11,078 nucleotides of DNA from Planctomycetota bacterium (GCA_016795255.1 JAEUIB010000523.1:1-11078), one strand, 5' to 3'. Shown: positions 1 through 8,078, counted from the first letter of the stretch. A program made the numbers and translations. Notes: generated by a model not told the origin, from the letters alone.

Positions 1-733
1 CTGCCATCTGCCCGAGGTCTACGAACGGATCCGCGTCGGCGGTCGTTTCGCGAAGCTCGACGCGAACCTGCGCGGCATCGCCGAGCAACGCACGAGCGCG
101 CCGGACGGCGTGTTGTTCTCGCTGAGCGCGGTCGTCATGAAATCGACGCTGCCCCATTTCGAAGGCCTGGTGCGCTACGCGCGCTCGCTCGGCGTCGACG
201 GGCTGATCCTGCAGCGCCTCAGTCAGTTCGCGAAGTCGACGCCGGCCGAGGATCCCTACGCGGCCGTCGGCGAAGCGGGCGTCCTGGAAGCGCTGGCCGC
301 GGCGCGCAGGACGGCGCAGGACGTCGGCTTGAACCTGTTCGTCAGCGACTTCGGCCAGCCGAACCTCATCGTCGGCCCGCTCCGCGACAAGGTTCCGCCG
401 CCGCTGCTCGAGAAGCCGCTGTGCTGGTACCTGATCCAGCACTTCGGCGTGCAGCCGACCGGCGAGGTCTACCCGTGCTGCTACCCGACCGATCATCGGC
501 TCGGCAACCTGAACGAGCAGACGCCGCTCGAGATCTGGAACGGCCGCGAAGCGCAGAAGCTGCGCGCCGCGCATTACGCGCGCAGCGGGACGCTGTTCTG
601 CTCGGGCTGCATCCACGCTCCGCACCTGCCCGCGCGACGCCCGGCGTGGCTCGTCGAATGGCTGCGCCGGCAGCGCATGCGATGGTTGAACGCGCGCGGG
701 CGCTGGCGCCGGGAACGCGCGGAGTCGCGCTGA
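1..733 (+). CDS. Radical SAM/SPASM domain protein, C-terminal part (5' end outside window)
   Basis: The reading frame is open from base 2 to the TGA at 731-733, so the start lies to the left of the window; ATG 128 and the GTG at 110 are internal. The first visible residues, HLPEVYERIR, align with residue 151 onward of the neighbouring radical SAM protein at 786-3014, so about 150 residues including the CX3CX2C cluster motif are missing. The SPASM-type region is complete: Cys codons at 422, 476, 479, 599 and 608 give the pattern C-x17-CC-x39-C-x2-C, and EIWNG precedes the last pair. The spacing is identical in the neighbour. Known family role: such proteins use S-adenosylmethionine and Fe-S clusters for radical chemistry, often on peptides; the SPASM cysteines bind an auxiliary cluster. 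The substrate is unknown. The protein ends with an Arg-rich tail directly after the SPASM region, without the propeller that its paralog carries. Confidence 0.85.
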   Translation, partial: CHLPEVYERIRVGGRFAKLDANLRGIAEQRTSAPDGVLFSLSAVVMKSTLPHFEGLVRYARSLGVDGLILQRLSQFAKSTPAEDPYAAVGEAGVLEALAAARRTAQDVGLNLFVSDFGQPNLIVGPLRDKVPPPLLEKPLCWYLIQHFGVQPTGEVYPCCYPTDHRLGNLNEQTPLEIWNGREAQKLRAAHYARSGTLFCSGCIHAPHLPARRPAWLVEWLRRQRMRWLNARGRWRRERAESR

Positions 734-785
734 ACGTCGACGAGCACGAACACGGCCGCCGACGCGTCGACTCCGTCCGTGGCCG

Positions 786-3014
786 TCACGCGACGGTGAG
801 GACGACCGGCTCCTCGGTGCATTGCGTCAGCACGCGGGGCCGCGGGCCGGGCAGCGCGAGCAACGCTTCGGGCGCCTCGGCCCAGTCCGCCGCGAACTCG
901 TGCACGATCGACCAGGTCGACCCGTCGTCGCGCGAGACAAGGACGGTCGAGCGCCGTCCCGCCCGTCGATCGACGAGATCGCCGTCCATGCCGAGCAGAG
1001 CGACCATCCGCCGCTGACCGAGCGCGACGAGGTCGCGGACTTGCAGATCGATCGCATCGGGTAGCGCGCGAGCTTCCGCCGGCGTGCGCAGCGATCGATC
1101 GCGGCGCATCAGCGCGTTGCTCGAGCGCAGGTCGGTGCCGAAGTGGTACGCGTCGTCGGTCTCGGCGATCGCGGTGAACCCCGACCACGCGTGCTCGACG
1201 GTCCGCACGCGCGTGGACCGCGGCGGCACGACCAGCAAGCGGCGGCGCTCCGCGAGGTCGCCGGTCGTGAACAGGATCGAGCCGTCGCGCGCCGCGTGGA
1301 GCGCGTGGACGTGACGGGCCCAGTCGAGCCAGACGATCTCGGTGAACGCCGCCGTCGCGTGCGGCGCGCGGTACACGCGGCCGCAACGCGCGCCGGGATG
1401 GACGCCGTACTCGCCGATCACGATCGAACCGTCGCCGGCGACGGCCGCGGCCGGCTGACGGACGAACGCGCGCGGATCGGACAGCACCAACGCATCCTCG
1501 ACGCGCAACGTCGCTCCGCCGACGTGGACGCGCAGCACGCGTCCCCCACCGGCGAACGCGGCGATCAGCGTGTCTCGAGCGACGAACTTCAGCAGCGTCC
1601 CGCGCGGTGCGGGCTCGGCGTGCAGGCGACCGATCGGCTGCGGCGTGGCGTCGACCGACGCCGCGTGCAGCAGCATCCCGCGGTGGATCAGCCACAGCGA
1701 GCTGTCGGCGGCCACCGCCGCGACGTCGTTGCGCAGCGCGGGGACCGGGGTCGCGCACGGCTTCGACTCGGTCGCTCGCGCGAAGCCGCCGTCGCACGGC
1801 GTGGTCGGAGGCCGCGGCGGATCGATCAGCGTCGATGCGTGTTTCGTGCGCCACCGCCGGCGCAGCGAACCGAGGCCGTGATGCACCGCGCGGCGCACGA
1901 CGCGCAGCGCTTCTTGCGCCGGCGCGAGCGGCCGCGACGGCAAGTGCGGTGCGTGCAGGCAACCCGAGCAGAACACGGTGCCGCGCCCCGACATCTGCGC
2001 GGCTCGCAGTGCTTGCGCCGCTTCGCCGTTCCAGATCGACACCGGATCGTCGTACAGCACGTTGCCGAGCGCGTGATCGGTCGGCACGCAGCACGGGTAG
2101 ACCTCGCCCGTGTACATGACGCCGAAGTTCTGGGCCATGAACCAGCACAGCCGCTTGCCGAGCAGCGGATCGGGGCTCTTCGACCGCAGCGGTCGCACGA
2201 GCACGGACGGCAGCCCGAACTCCGTCAGGTACAGGTTGATCCCGACTTCGCGCGCGGCCGCTTCGGACTTCGCGAACGAGTCCCGGATCGCGTCGGCGCC
2301 GCAGTGGGTCTCGGGATCTTCGTCCGGCGTCGGCTTCACCGAATGCAGCAGGCGCTGGAACACGACCGCTTCGAATCCGAGGCCCGCGGCGAAGCGGACG
2401 AACTCCGGCAGGTGCGGGAGGTTCGAGCGCATGACGACCGCGGACGTCGAATACAGCACGTCGTCGGGGTGCGCGGCGCGCTCGGCACGGATCGCATGCA
2501 GGTTCGACATCACTTGGTCGAACCGCGCGCCGAGGCGGATGCGCTCGTAGACCTCCGGCACGTGCGAATCGAGCGACACGTTGAGGTGGTCGAGCGCGTG
2601 GCGCGAGCGGCGATAGAGCTCGGGGCTCAACAGCACGCCGTTGGTCACGGCGTCCATCTGCACCCCGTACGTCGACGCGCGGTCGAGCAGGAAGTCGTAG
2701 TCCGCGGCCAGCGGATCCCCGCCGGACGTCGTCAGCACGAGCTTGCGCGCGGTCGGGAACAACTCGTCCGCGATGTAGCTGAGCACCCGATGCGACAGAC
2801 GATGGGTTCCCTGCGCGAGGTTGCGGGGGCACATCACGCAGCGGAGGTTGCACAGATCGCTGTGGTTCAGCGTGACGACTTCGGGCAGTGCACGGAAGCG
2901 GACGGACCGGCGCTCGATGTCCTCGCGCAGCAGTCGGCTGTTCTCGGCCTTTTCGGCGGCGAATGGTCGTTCCGCACGCATGCGACCCCCGTCCCGCGAA
3001 CGCGTGTTCGCCAC
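786..3014 (-). CDS. Radical SAM/SPASM protein fused to a C-terminal beta-propeller-like domain
   Basis: 742 residues from a GTG at 3014; an in-frame ATG at 2981 with GGGGG four bases upstream may be the true start and would remove 11 residues. No signal peptide is visible, so it is probably cytoplasmic. The radical SAM core has CX3CX2C at C55, C59 and C62, SGGDP at 97-101 (the GGEP-type SAM-binding motif), TNG at 124-126 and SLDS at 147-150. A SPASM-type region follows with C290, C308, C309, C349 and C352, probably holding one auxiliary Fe-S cluster. After an Arg-rich stretch (385-389) and a Pro-rich linker (399-406) comes a beta-rich region of about six propeller-like repeats. It includes GEYG at 534, RHVH at 567-570, TTGD at 583-586 and an Asp-box SRDDGSTW at 694-701, as in BNR/sialidase-like propellers. 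The reaction and substrate are unknown; the propeller may bind the substrate or a partner. The gene is convergent with its paralog and lies 277 bp downstream of speA. Confidence 0.88.
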   Translation of the reverse strand: MANTRSRDGGRMRAERPFAAEKAENSRLLREDIERRSVRFRALPEVVTLNHSDLCNLRCVMCPRNLAQGTHRLSHRVLSYIADELFPTARKLVLTTSGGDPLAADYDFLLDRASTYGVQMDAVTNGVLLSPELYRRSRHALDHLNVSLDSHVPEVYERIRLGARFDQVMSNLHAIRAERAAHPDDVLYSTSAVVMRSNLPHLPEFVRFAAGLGFEAVVFQRLLHSVKPTPDEDPETHCGADAIRDSFAKSEAAAREVGINLYLTEFGLPSVLVRPLRSKSPDPLLGKRLCWFMAQNFGVMYTGEVYPCCVPTDHALGNVLYDDPVSIWNGEAAQALRAAQMSGRGTVFCSGCLHAPHLPSRPLAPAQEALRVVRRAVHHGLGSLRRRWRTKHASTLIDPPRPPTTPCDGGFARATESKPCATPVPALRNDVAAVAADSSLWLIHRGMLLHAASVDATPQPIGRLHAEPAPRGTLLKFVARDTLIAAFAGGGRVLRVHVGGATLRVEDALVLSDPRAFVRQPAAAVAGDGSIVIGEYGVHPGARCGRVYRAPHATAAFTEIVWLDWARHVHALHAARDGSILFTTGDLAERRRLLVVPPRSTRVRTVEHAWSGFTAIAETDDAYHFGTDLRSSNALMRRDRSLRTPAEARALPDAIDLQVRDLVALGQRRMVALLGMDGDLVDRRAGRRSTVLVSRDDGSTWSIVHEFAADWAEAPEALLALPGPRPRVLTQCTEEPVVLTVA

Positions 3015-3291
3015 GTCAGCGGATCCGAGCCCGCGCGACCAGTCCGGTCGAGCCGACCTTCACCGCGAATCACGAACCACGGGAACCGGAGCCAGGACGC
3101 GCCGAACCTCCCACGGACGCCCGCCGCGAACCACCGAGTCCGGCGGCGCGGTCCCTACATGGTCCGTCGACGATCCTCGGGTCCCGCGTCACGGGACCCG
3201 CGCTCCCTTTCCTGTGATTCGCGCGCGACGGCGATCGGAATCTCCCGGCAGGACGAGTTCCACCGCCGCCGTCACGCTTCCGAACTCTTGC
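3015..3291. other. Intergenic region between speA and the radical SAM-propeller gene
   Basis: 277 bp between the speA stop and the GTG of the next minus-strand gene. I see no convincing small gene or RNA gene. The clearest structure is a perfect GC-rich inverted repeat at 3178-3200, listed separately. The gap is long enough to hold a promoter for the radical SAM gene, but I could not pick out a convincing -35/-10 pair. The long open frames that cross this gap on the plus strand are antisense by-products of high GC content. Confidence 0.6.
3178..3200 (-). terminator. Perfect 9-bp inverted repeat, possible transcription terminator after speA
   Basis: CGGGTCCCG at 3178-3186 and CGGGACCCG at 3192-3200 pair perfectly around a five-base loop, CGTCA. 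The hairpin begins 91 nt beyond the speA stop codon. No U-rich tract follows it on the minus strand, so it is not a canonical intrinsic terminator. It could instead be a stem that blocks exonucleases, or a protein-binding dyad. Confidence 0.4.
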
Positions 3292-5256
3292 TCACTCGAG
3301 GTACGTGTAGCCCTGCATGCCGTCTTCGTAGAACGCCATCAGAGCCTTGCTGTCTCCGGCTTCGAGCCGTCCGGTCTTCACCGCGCGCTCGACGTCGCGT
3401 CGCAGCGTGCGCAGCAGTTGGTCGGCGTCGAATTGGACGTAGCCGAGCACTTCGGCGACGGTGTCCCCGGCGACGATCTCGTCGATCGACCAGGTCCCGT
3501 CCTCCTCGAAGCGCACGTGGACGACGTGCGTGTCGCCGAACAGGTTGTGCAGGTCGCCGAGGACCTCCTGGTACGCGCCGACGAGGAAGATGCCGAGGTA
3601 GTAGGGCTCGCCTTCCTTCAGGTCGTGCAGCTCGAGGATCTTCTTCTCCTCGCGCTTGTCGACGAAGCGCTCGATCTTGCCGTCCGAGTCGCACGTGATG
3701 TCGGCCAGCACGCCGACGCGCGTCGGTTGTTCGTCGAGACGATGGATCGGCGAGATCGGGAACAACTGGTCGATGGCCCACGAGTCGGGCGCCGACTGGA
3801 ACACCGAGAAGTTGCAGAAGTAGATGTCGGACAGCAGGACCGGCAGGCCCTCGAACTCTTCGGCGAGTTCGCCGATGCGCATCGAGCGCTCGAGGATCTC
3901 GCGGCCGATCGACCAGAACAGCACTTCGCAGTGCGCGCGCATCGGCAGCGACATGTAGCCGAGCGAGAACAGCGACATCGCTTCGTCGCGGGCCTGGATC
4001 GCGTCGTGATAGACGTCCACCAGGTTGCGGTCGGTGATGCGCTCGTACGCGTCGACGAGGTCGAACACCGGCTGCGGCTGCTTCTCGGGCTCGAGCGCTT
4101 CGAGCTCGGTGCGGATCTTCTTGACGTCGGGCTTCACGTCGAAGCGCGTGCGCCCCAGCACGTTGCAGATCAGCACCGAGCTGTGCGCGGCGATGAACCG
4201 CCCCGACTCGCTGACGATGTTCGCGTGCGGGACCTTCGCGTCGTCGCAGACGTTCTTGATGCGGTAGACGACGTCGGCCGCGTACTCGGCGATCGTGTAG
4301 TTGATCGAGCTGTCCCACGCCGACTGGCTGCCGTCGTAGTCGACGCCGAGACCACCACCGATGTCGATCGTGTCGCAGCTCGCGCCGAGGCGGCGCAGCT
4401 CGGCGTAGATGTACGCGAGCTCGGTGACGGCGTGCTTGAAGTTGCGGATGTCGTAGACCTGGCTGCCGAGGTGGCAGTGGATCATCTTCAGGCAGTCGAG
4501 CATCTCGACTTCGCGCAGGCGCTCGCTGGCCTGGACGATGTCGGCCATCGTCAGGCCGAACTTGCTGCGCAGGCCGCCCGAGGTTTCCCAGCGGCCGGCG
4601 CCGCGCGCCGACAGCTTCGCGCGCACGCCGATCTGCGGGCGGACGTTGTAACGGCGCGAGTGCTCGATGATCAGCTCGAGCTCGCTGTACTTCTCGACCA
4701 CCGTGAGGATGTTGCGGCCGAGCTTCGTCGCGAGGATCACCGTCTCGATGAACTCGCTGTCCTTGAAGCCGTTGCAGACGATCGGCATGTGGTTGTGGCC
4801 GGCCGTCAACGCGAGCACCGCGAGCAACTCCGGCTTGCTGCCGGCTTCGAGGCCGAACCCGAACTTCAGGTTCAGGTCGCGGATCTGCTCACACAGATGA
4901 CGCTGCTGGTTGACCTTCACCGGGTACACGCACGTGTACTTGCCGGAGTACTCGTTGTCGGTGATCGCCTGGTCGAACGCGGTGCGCAGTTCGCGCAGCC
5001 GCTGCTCGAGCAGATCGTCGAAGCGCAACAGCACGGGCGTGTGGACCCCGCGCTCGCGCAGTCCCTCGACGACCTCGAACAGGTCGATCGCGCGCGTCGG
5101 ATCCTGCGCCGGCATGCAGGTCACGTGACCACTCGGCGAGATCCCGAAGTAGCCCTTTCCCCAATCGCGCAAGCCGTAGAGGTTGGCGGTGTCCTCCGCC
5201 GTCCAGCGCGCTTCGATGAAAGAGCGCTTCTTCGTGTTCTGCGGAAGTACGGTCAT
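3292..5256 (-). CDS. speA: Biosynthetic arginine decarboxylase (PLP-dependent)
   Basis: 654 residues, within the usual length of bacterial SpeA (about 630-660). It converts L-arginine to agmatine and CO2, the first step of the agmatine route to putrescine and spermidine. PLP fold III motifs are all present: YPVKVNQ at 111-117 with K114 as the predicted Schiff-base lysine, HCHLGSQ at 260-266, the glycine-rich phosphate loop GGGLGVDY at 300-307, SESGR at 349-353, and CDSDGK at 522-527, whose Cys is the expected active-site residue contributed across the dimer. The N-terminal YGLRDWGKGYF and the C-terminal YYLGIFLVGAYQEVLGDLHN are also typical of SpeA. The ATG at 5256 fits the family N-terminus, but no clear Shine-Dalgarno is visible; instead GTTGG-GA-CCAAC lies just before it. 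The gene is intact, 188 bp below the FG-GAP gene, and is probably transcribed on its own. The related meso-diaminopimelate decarboxylases are much shorter and lack the inserted domain. Confidence 0.97.
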   Translation of the reverse strand: MTVLPQNTKKRSFIEARWTAEDTANLYGLRDWGKGYFGISPSGHVTCMPAQDPTRAIDLFEVVEGLRERGVHTPVLLRFDDLLEQRLRELRTAFDQAITDNEYSGKYTCVYPVKVNQQRHLCEQIRDLNLKFGFGLEAGSKPELLAVLALTAGHNHMPIVCNGFKDSEFIETVILATKLGRNILTVVEKYSELELIIEHSRRYNVRPQIGVRAKLSARGAGRWETSGGLRSKFGLTMADIVQASERLREVEMLDCLKMIHCHLGSQVYDIRNFKHAVTELAYIYAELRRLGASCDTIDIGGGLGVDYDGSQSAWDSSINYTIAEYAADVVYRIKNVCDDAKVPHANIVSESGRFIAAHSSVLICNVLGRTRFDVKPDVKKIRTELEALEPEKQPQPVFDLVDAYERITDRNLVDVYHDAIQARDEAMSLFSLGYMSLPMRAHCEVLFWSIGREILERSMRIGELAEEFEGLPVLLSDIYFCNFSVFQSAPDSWAIDQLFPISPIHRLDEQPTRVGVLADITCDSDGKIERFVDKREEKKILELHDLKEGEPYYLGIFLVGAYQEVLGDLHNLFGDTHVVHVRFEEDGTWSIDEIVAGDTVAEVLGYVQFDADQLLRTLRRDVERAVKTGRLEAGDSKALMAFYEDGMQGYTYLE

Positions 5257-5444
5257 CGAGTTGGTCCCAACCGACGGTCGCGTCCGCCGACTCTTCTCTG
5301 CGGCGAATCACGAGCGGAAGTTTCCAACGTTTGCCCGCGCACGGCAAGAGACGAGGCAAGTTTCGTCTCGAACCGCACGGCCGCCGTCCGCCGACGTCTC
5401 GTCGCGGTCGACTCGAGCGGCGCGCACGTGGATCGTTCGTTCCT
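5257..5444. other. Intergenic leader region upstream of speA
   Basis: 188 bp between the FG-GAP gene stop and the speA start. It contains a 7-bp perfect stem at 5348-5369 (listed separately). An 11-bp direct repeat, CGTCCGCCGAC, occurs at 5281-5291 and 5385-5395. The interrupted palindrome GTTGG-TC-CCAAC at 5260-5271 ends three bases from the speA ATG, where the ribosome would bind. The speA promoter is expected here, but I cannot name convincing -35/-10 boxes. Confidence 0.55.
5348..5369 (-). terminator. 7-bp inverted repeat downstream of the FG-GAP gene, possible terminator or speA leader hairpin
   Basis: GAGACGA at 5348-5354 and TCGTCTC at 5363-5369 pair perfectly around an eight-base loop. 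It lies about 75 nt past the FG-GAP gene stop and about 90 nt before the speA start on the same strand. It could therefore end the first transcript or sit in the speA 5' leader. No run of U follows, so the terminator reading is weak. Confidence 0.3.
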
Positions 5445-8069
5445 CTAGTGCTGGATCGCGACGCTGACCGCGTTCGTCACCGCGACGCCGCCCGGCCCGC
5501 CAGGATCCGCCACGAGAACCTGCATCCCGAACACGGCTTCGGGAGTGCCTGGCGGAACCGTCGCGGCGAAGGAGATCTCGCCTTGTCCGGCGCCGACGCC
5601 CGCGAGCGGCGTCGACAACACGATCGGGAACAGCGGCGACGTCAGCAGCGAGCACGAGCCGCCCCCGATCGGCAGCAGCGCCGGCGCGGCACCGAACACG
5701 AGCAACCCCATCGCACCGCCGAGGCCGCGGCGCACCCGAACGGTCAGTGATTCGCCGGGGTGCGGCGTGCCTTGGACCCACAGCTCCGGCGCGATGCCAC
5801 CGGTGCCGGCACAGCCGATCCCGTACGCCGACGCGTCGCCGTCGAGTTGACCAGGCAGGATCCAGATCCCTGCGTTCGTCGTCGATCCGACGGTGAGTTC
5901 AGGTCGCGCGTCGTCGTCGACGTCGTGGACCAGGACCGACGTCATTCCGGAGGGAGTGACGAACAGCCGCGGCGGCCGCAACCCTCCGGCTCCATCGGAT
6001 TGGGCGAACACGAGACGCCCGAAGCCAGAGCTCGCCGCGAGCAGGTCGTCGTAGCCGTCGTGGTCGATGTCCGTCACGACGTAGCTCGAGGTCACGACCC
6101 ACGAACTCAGGGAATGGGTCGTGCTCGACGTGAACTGGAACGGCCCAGTTCCGACGAACGACATCACCGCACCCGTCGTGGCGGCGCGAGACCAGGCCAC
6201 GAGGTCGGGCATCCCATCCGAGTTGAGATTCGCGAAGGCTGCGAATCCGCACGGGCCAGGCGCCGCCAACGAACCGACGTGGGCGAACTGTCCGTTGGTC
6301 GATCCTTTCATCAGCAGGACCTGCGCCGTCGGACTGGACGCTTGAACGACCGCGAGGTCCAACACACCGTCGCCGTCGAGTTCCGCGAGCGACGTGGACG
6401 TCACGCCGAACGACCCCACACTCGGGCTGAATGTCGCGGGCGCAAACACGCCGAAACCCGTATGGAACATGACGCCGACTTCGGGCGCGTTGAAGCCACC
6501 GACCACGACATCTTGGTCACCGTCTCGATCGACGTCGCCGACGTCGAAGGCGCCGATCGCATAATTGGTGTTCGGCGGCTTGACGGCGTGCAGCCCGGCG
6601 AGAACGAACTGAGCTTGTCCGCTCCCGCGCAGCGCCGCGAGTCCTTGTGCGGTCGACGATGAGTACTTGGCGAGGATGTCGTCCCAGCCATCGACGTCGA
6701 AATCGGTGACTCGGAGTGCTTGGAGCGAAGCCGGCATCGCTGTCACGTTCGGCGGCCCAAAGCCTCCCGAGCCGTCGGCGAGGCGAATGGAGAGCTTCGG
6801 CAAGATCGTGTCGGAGGCGGACACGAGATCCAATTCGCCATCGGCGTTCGCATCTGCATAGGCGACGTGGGAAGGGGTCGTGCCCGTGGTCAGCGGCGGC
6901 TCGATCGTCGAAAGCAGAGAGAACGTGAACTTCCCGGTTCCTGGCAACACGCCGATCGAGCGCAGTTCGGACGCCGTGGTCACCACATCGGGCCAGCCAT
7001 CGGCATCGACGTCCGCGAAGAGACCGTCCCATTGAAGATTCCCGGCGCAGTTCAGGGTGACCGGAGTGGCAAACGTGCCCGGACCGACCATTTCGCTGAT
7101 GCCGTGGCTTTGCAGGGTCCCGTTGAGCAAGTCCAGATCACCGTCGAGATCGACGTCGGCCAGATCGATGAATCCGTTCTGAGCGATCGACGTGATGGGC
7201 GGAGCGAAGGAGCCCGCACCGACACCGAGGCGCGCCTCCACCGGAGCCGTGGTGCCCGTGGACACGACCACCTGCGTCACGAGGTCGACGACGCCGTCGC
7301 CCTGGACGTCCCGGGGAAGTGTCCGACCGGGAGTCGTCGTCGTCGAAATCGACGTCGGCATCGCCAAGCCACCCACTCCGTCACCACGGAGGACGAGCAG
7401 TTTCTTCGCGAACGCGTCTTGGGTCACGACGTCGACGAACCCGTCGCCGTCGACGTCCGCGAACTCGAGTGTCTGGGGACTCGAAACCGGAACGAACGCG
7501 AACGGCCCGAACCCGGTCCCGGTCCACTGCGCGACCCCGAGCCCCGGAGAGCCGGATGCGACGAGAGCCTCGGCATCACCGTCGCCATCGAGGTCAGCGG
7601 CCCCGATGGCGCCCGCGACGGACGGCGTCGGCAAGGCGATCGGCGCCAACAGTTGGTTCGCCCCGTCGCCTCGCGTCACGTAGGCGGCGTTCGCACTCGT
7701 ACGGCGCACGAGGACATCCAGATTCCCGTCGTCGTCGAAATCACCGACGCGAACGCCGGCGGGACTCGATCCGATCACTTGCGTCCCACTCGCGGTGAAG
7801 CGACCGAACCCGACGTTTCGCACGATGCCGATCCGACTCTCGTTGAAGTGCGTCGCAACGATGTCGATGCGTCCATCGTGATCGAAATCCCCCGCCGCGA
7901 GGGCGCGCGGCGTGCCGCCGATCGCGAACTCCTCGTATGCGTACCGCCCCTTCGGCGGCGGAGACTGCGCGTGCGCGGTCCCGCTGCCGACACCCGACGC
8001 GAACCACGTCCCCGTGAGCAAAGCCACTCCACGCGCGGCCCCGATCAATCGCATGCTCGGTCGACTCAT
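5445..8069 (-). CDS. Secreted FG-GAP/VCBS repeat protein with a YGxGC-type C-terminal domain
   Basis: 874 residues. A signal peptide fits residues 1-34: Arg near the N-terminus, a hydrophobic stretch (LIGAARGVALLTGTWFASG), and probable cleavage after AHA before Q35. Then follow 14 FG-GAP/VCBS-type repeats with DxDxDGxxD cores starting near residues 60, 109, 157, 203, 252, 303, 351, 404, 454, 510, 561, 612, 665 and 714. The period of 46-56 residues fits propeller blades, each with a likely calcium loop. The last core, VDDDARPE, has lost its Gly. From about 749 a different domain begins with YGIGCAGTGG (C753), has a second Cys at C806 and runs to the C-terminus; it resembles tails I recall from planctomycete exported proteins and may serve sorting or attachment. 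The ATG at 8069 has GGGAG four bases upstream. It probably acts outside the cytoplasm as a binding or surface protein; no catalytic motif is seen. The neighbouring SGNH gene is divergent. Confidence 0.9.
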   Translation of the reverse strand: MSRPSMRLIGAARGVALLTGTWFASGVGSGTAHAQSPPPKGRYAYEEFAIGGTPRALAAGDFDHDGRIDIVATHFNESRIGIVRNVGFGRFTASGTQVIGSSPAGVRVGDFDDDGNLDVLVRRTSANAAYVTRGDGANQLLAPIALPTPSVAGAIGAADLDGDGDAEALVASGSPGLGVAQWTGTGFGPFAFVPVSSPQTLEFADVDGDGFVDVVTQDAFAKKLLVLRGDGVGGLAMPTSISTTTTPGRTLPRDVQGDGVVDLVTQVVVSTGTTAPVEARLGVGAGSFAPPITSIAQNGFIDLADVDLDGDLDLLNGTLQSHGISEMVGPGTFATPVTLNCAGNLQWDGLFADVDADGWPDVVTTASELRSIGVLPGTGKFTFSLLSTIEPPLTTGTTPSHVAYADANADGELDLVSASDTILPKLSIRLADGSGGFGPPNVTAMPASLQALRVTDFDVDGWDDILAKYSSSTAQGLAALRGSGQAQFVLAGLHAVKPPNTNYAIGAFDVGDVDRDGDQDVVVGGFNAPEVGVMFHTGFGVFAPATFSPSVGSFGVTSTSLAELDGDGVLDLAVVQASSPTAQVLLMKGSTNGQFAHVGSLAAPGPCGFAAFANLNSDGMPDLVAWSRAATTGAVMSFVGTGPFQFTSSTTHSLSSWVVTSSYVVTDIDHDGYDDLLAASSGFGRLVFAQSDGAGGLRPPRLFVTPSGMTSVLVHDVDDDARPELTVGSTTNAGIWILPGQLDGDASAYGIGCAGTGGIAPELWVQGTPHPGESLTVRVRRGLGGAMGLLVFGAAPALLPIGGGSCSLLTSPLFPIVLSTPLAGVGAGQGEISFAATVPPGTPEAVFGMQVLVADPGGPGGVAVTNAVSVAIQH

Positions 8070-8073
8070 GGTG

Positions 8074-8078
8074 CTCCC
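8074..8078 (-). promoter_or_regulatory. Ribosome binding site of the FG-GAP gene
   Basis: GGGAG on the minus strand, separated by CACC from the ATG at 8069. It supports this start over the in-frame ATG at 8054, which would remove five residues from the signal peptide. Confidence 0.6.

Noticed and set aside
734..785. Possible bidirectional terminator between the convergent radical SAM genes
   Set aside because: GTCGAC occurs at 736-741 and 766-771, and ACGGCC at 752-757 could pair with GGCCGT at 781-786. The stems are short, have long loops and lack a U-tract, so I do not call a terminator.
574..2853. 759-residue open frame on the minus strand across both radical SAM genes
   Set aside because: It overlaps the radical SAM-propeller gene in another frame and runs into the convergent neighbour. 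The translation is Arg/Ala-rich low-complexity sequence with no domain, as expected of a high-GC shadow frame.
1143..3698. 851-residue open frame on the plus strand antisense to the radical SAM-propeller gene
   Set aside because: It crosses the gene, the intergenic gap and part of speA, is dominated by Arg, Val and Asp, and shows no motif. The opposite strand has clear conserved domains.
2821..5448. 875-residue open frame on the plus strand antisense to speA
   Set aside because: The minus strand encodes an unmistakable SpeA over the same bases. The antisense translation is a repetitive mix of Val, Asp, Leu and Arg caused by complementary codons.
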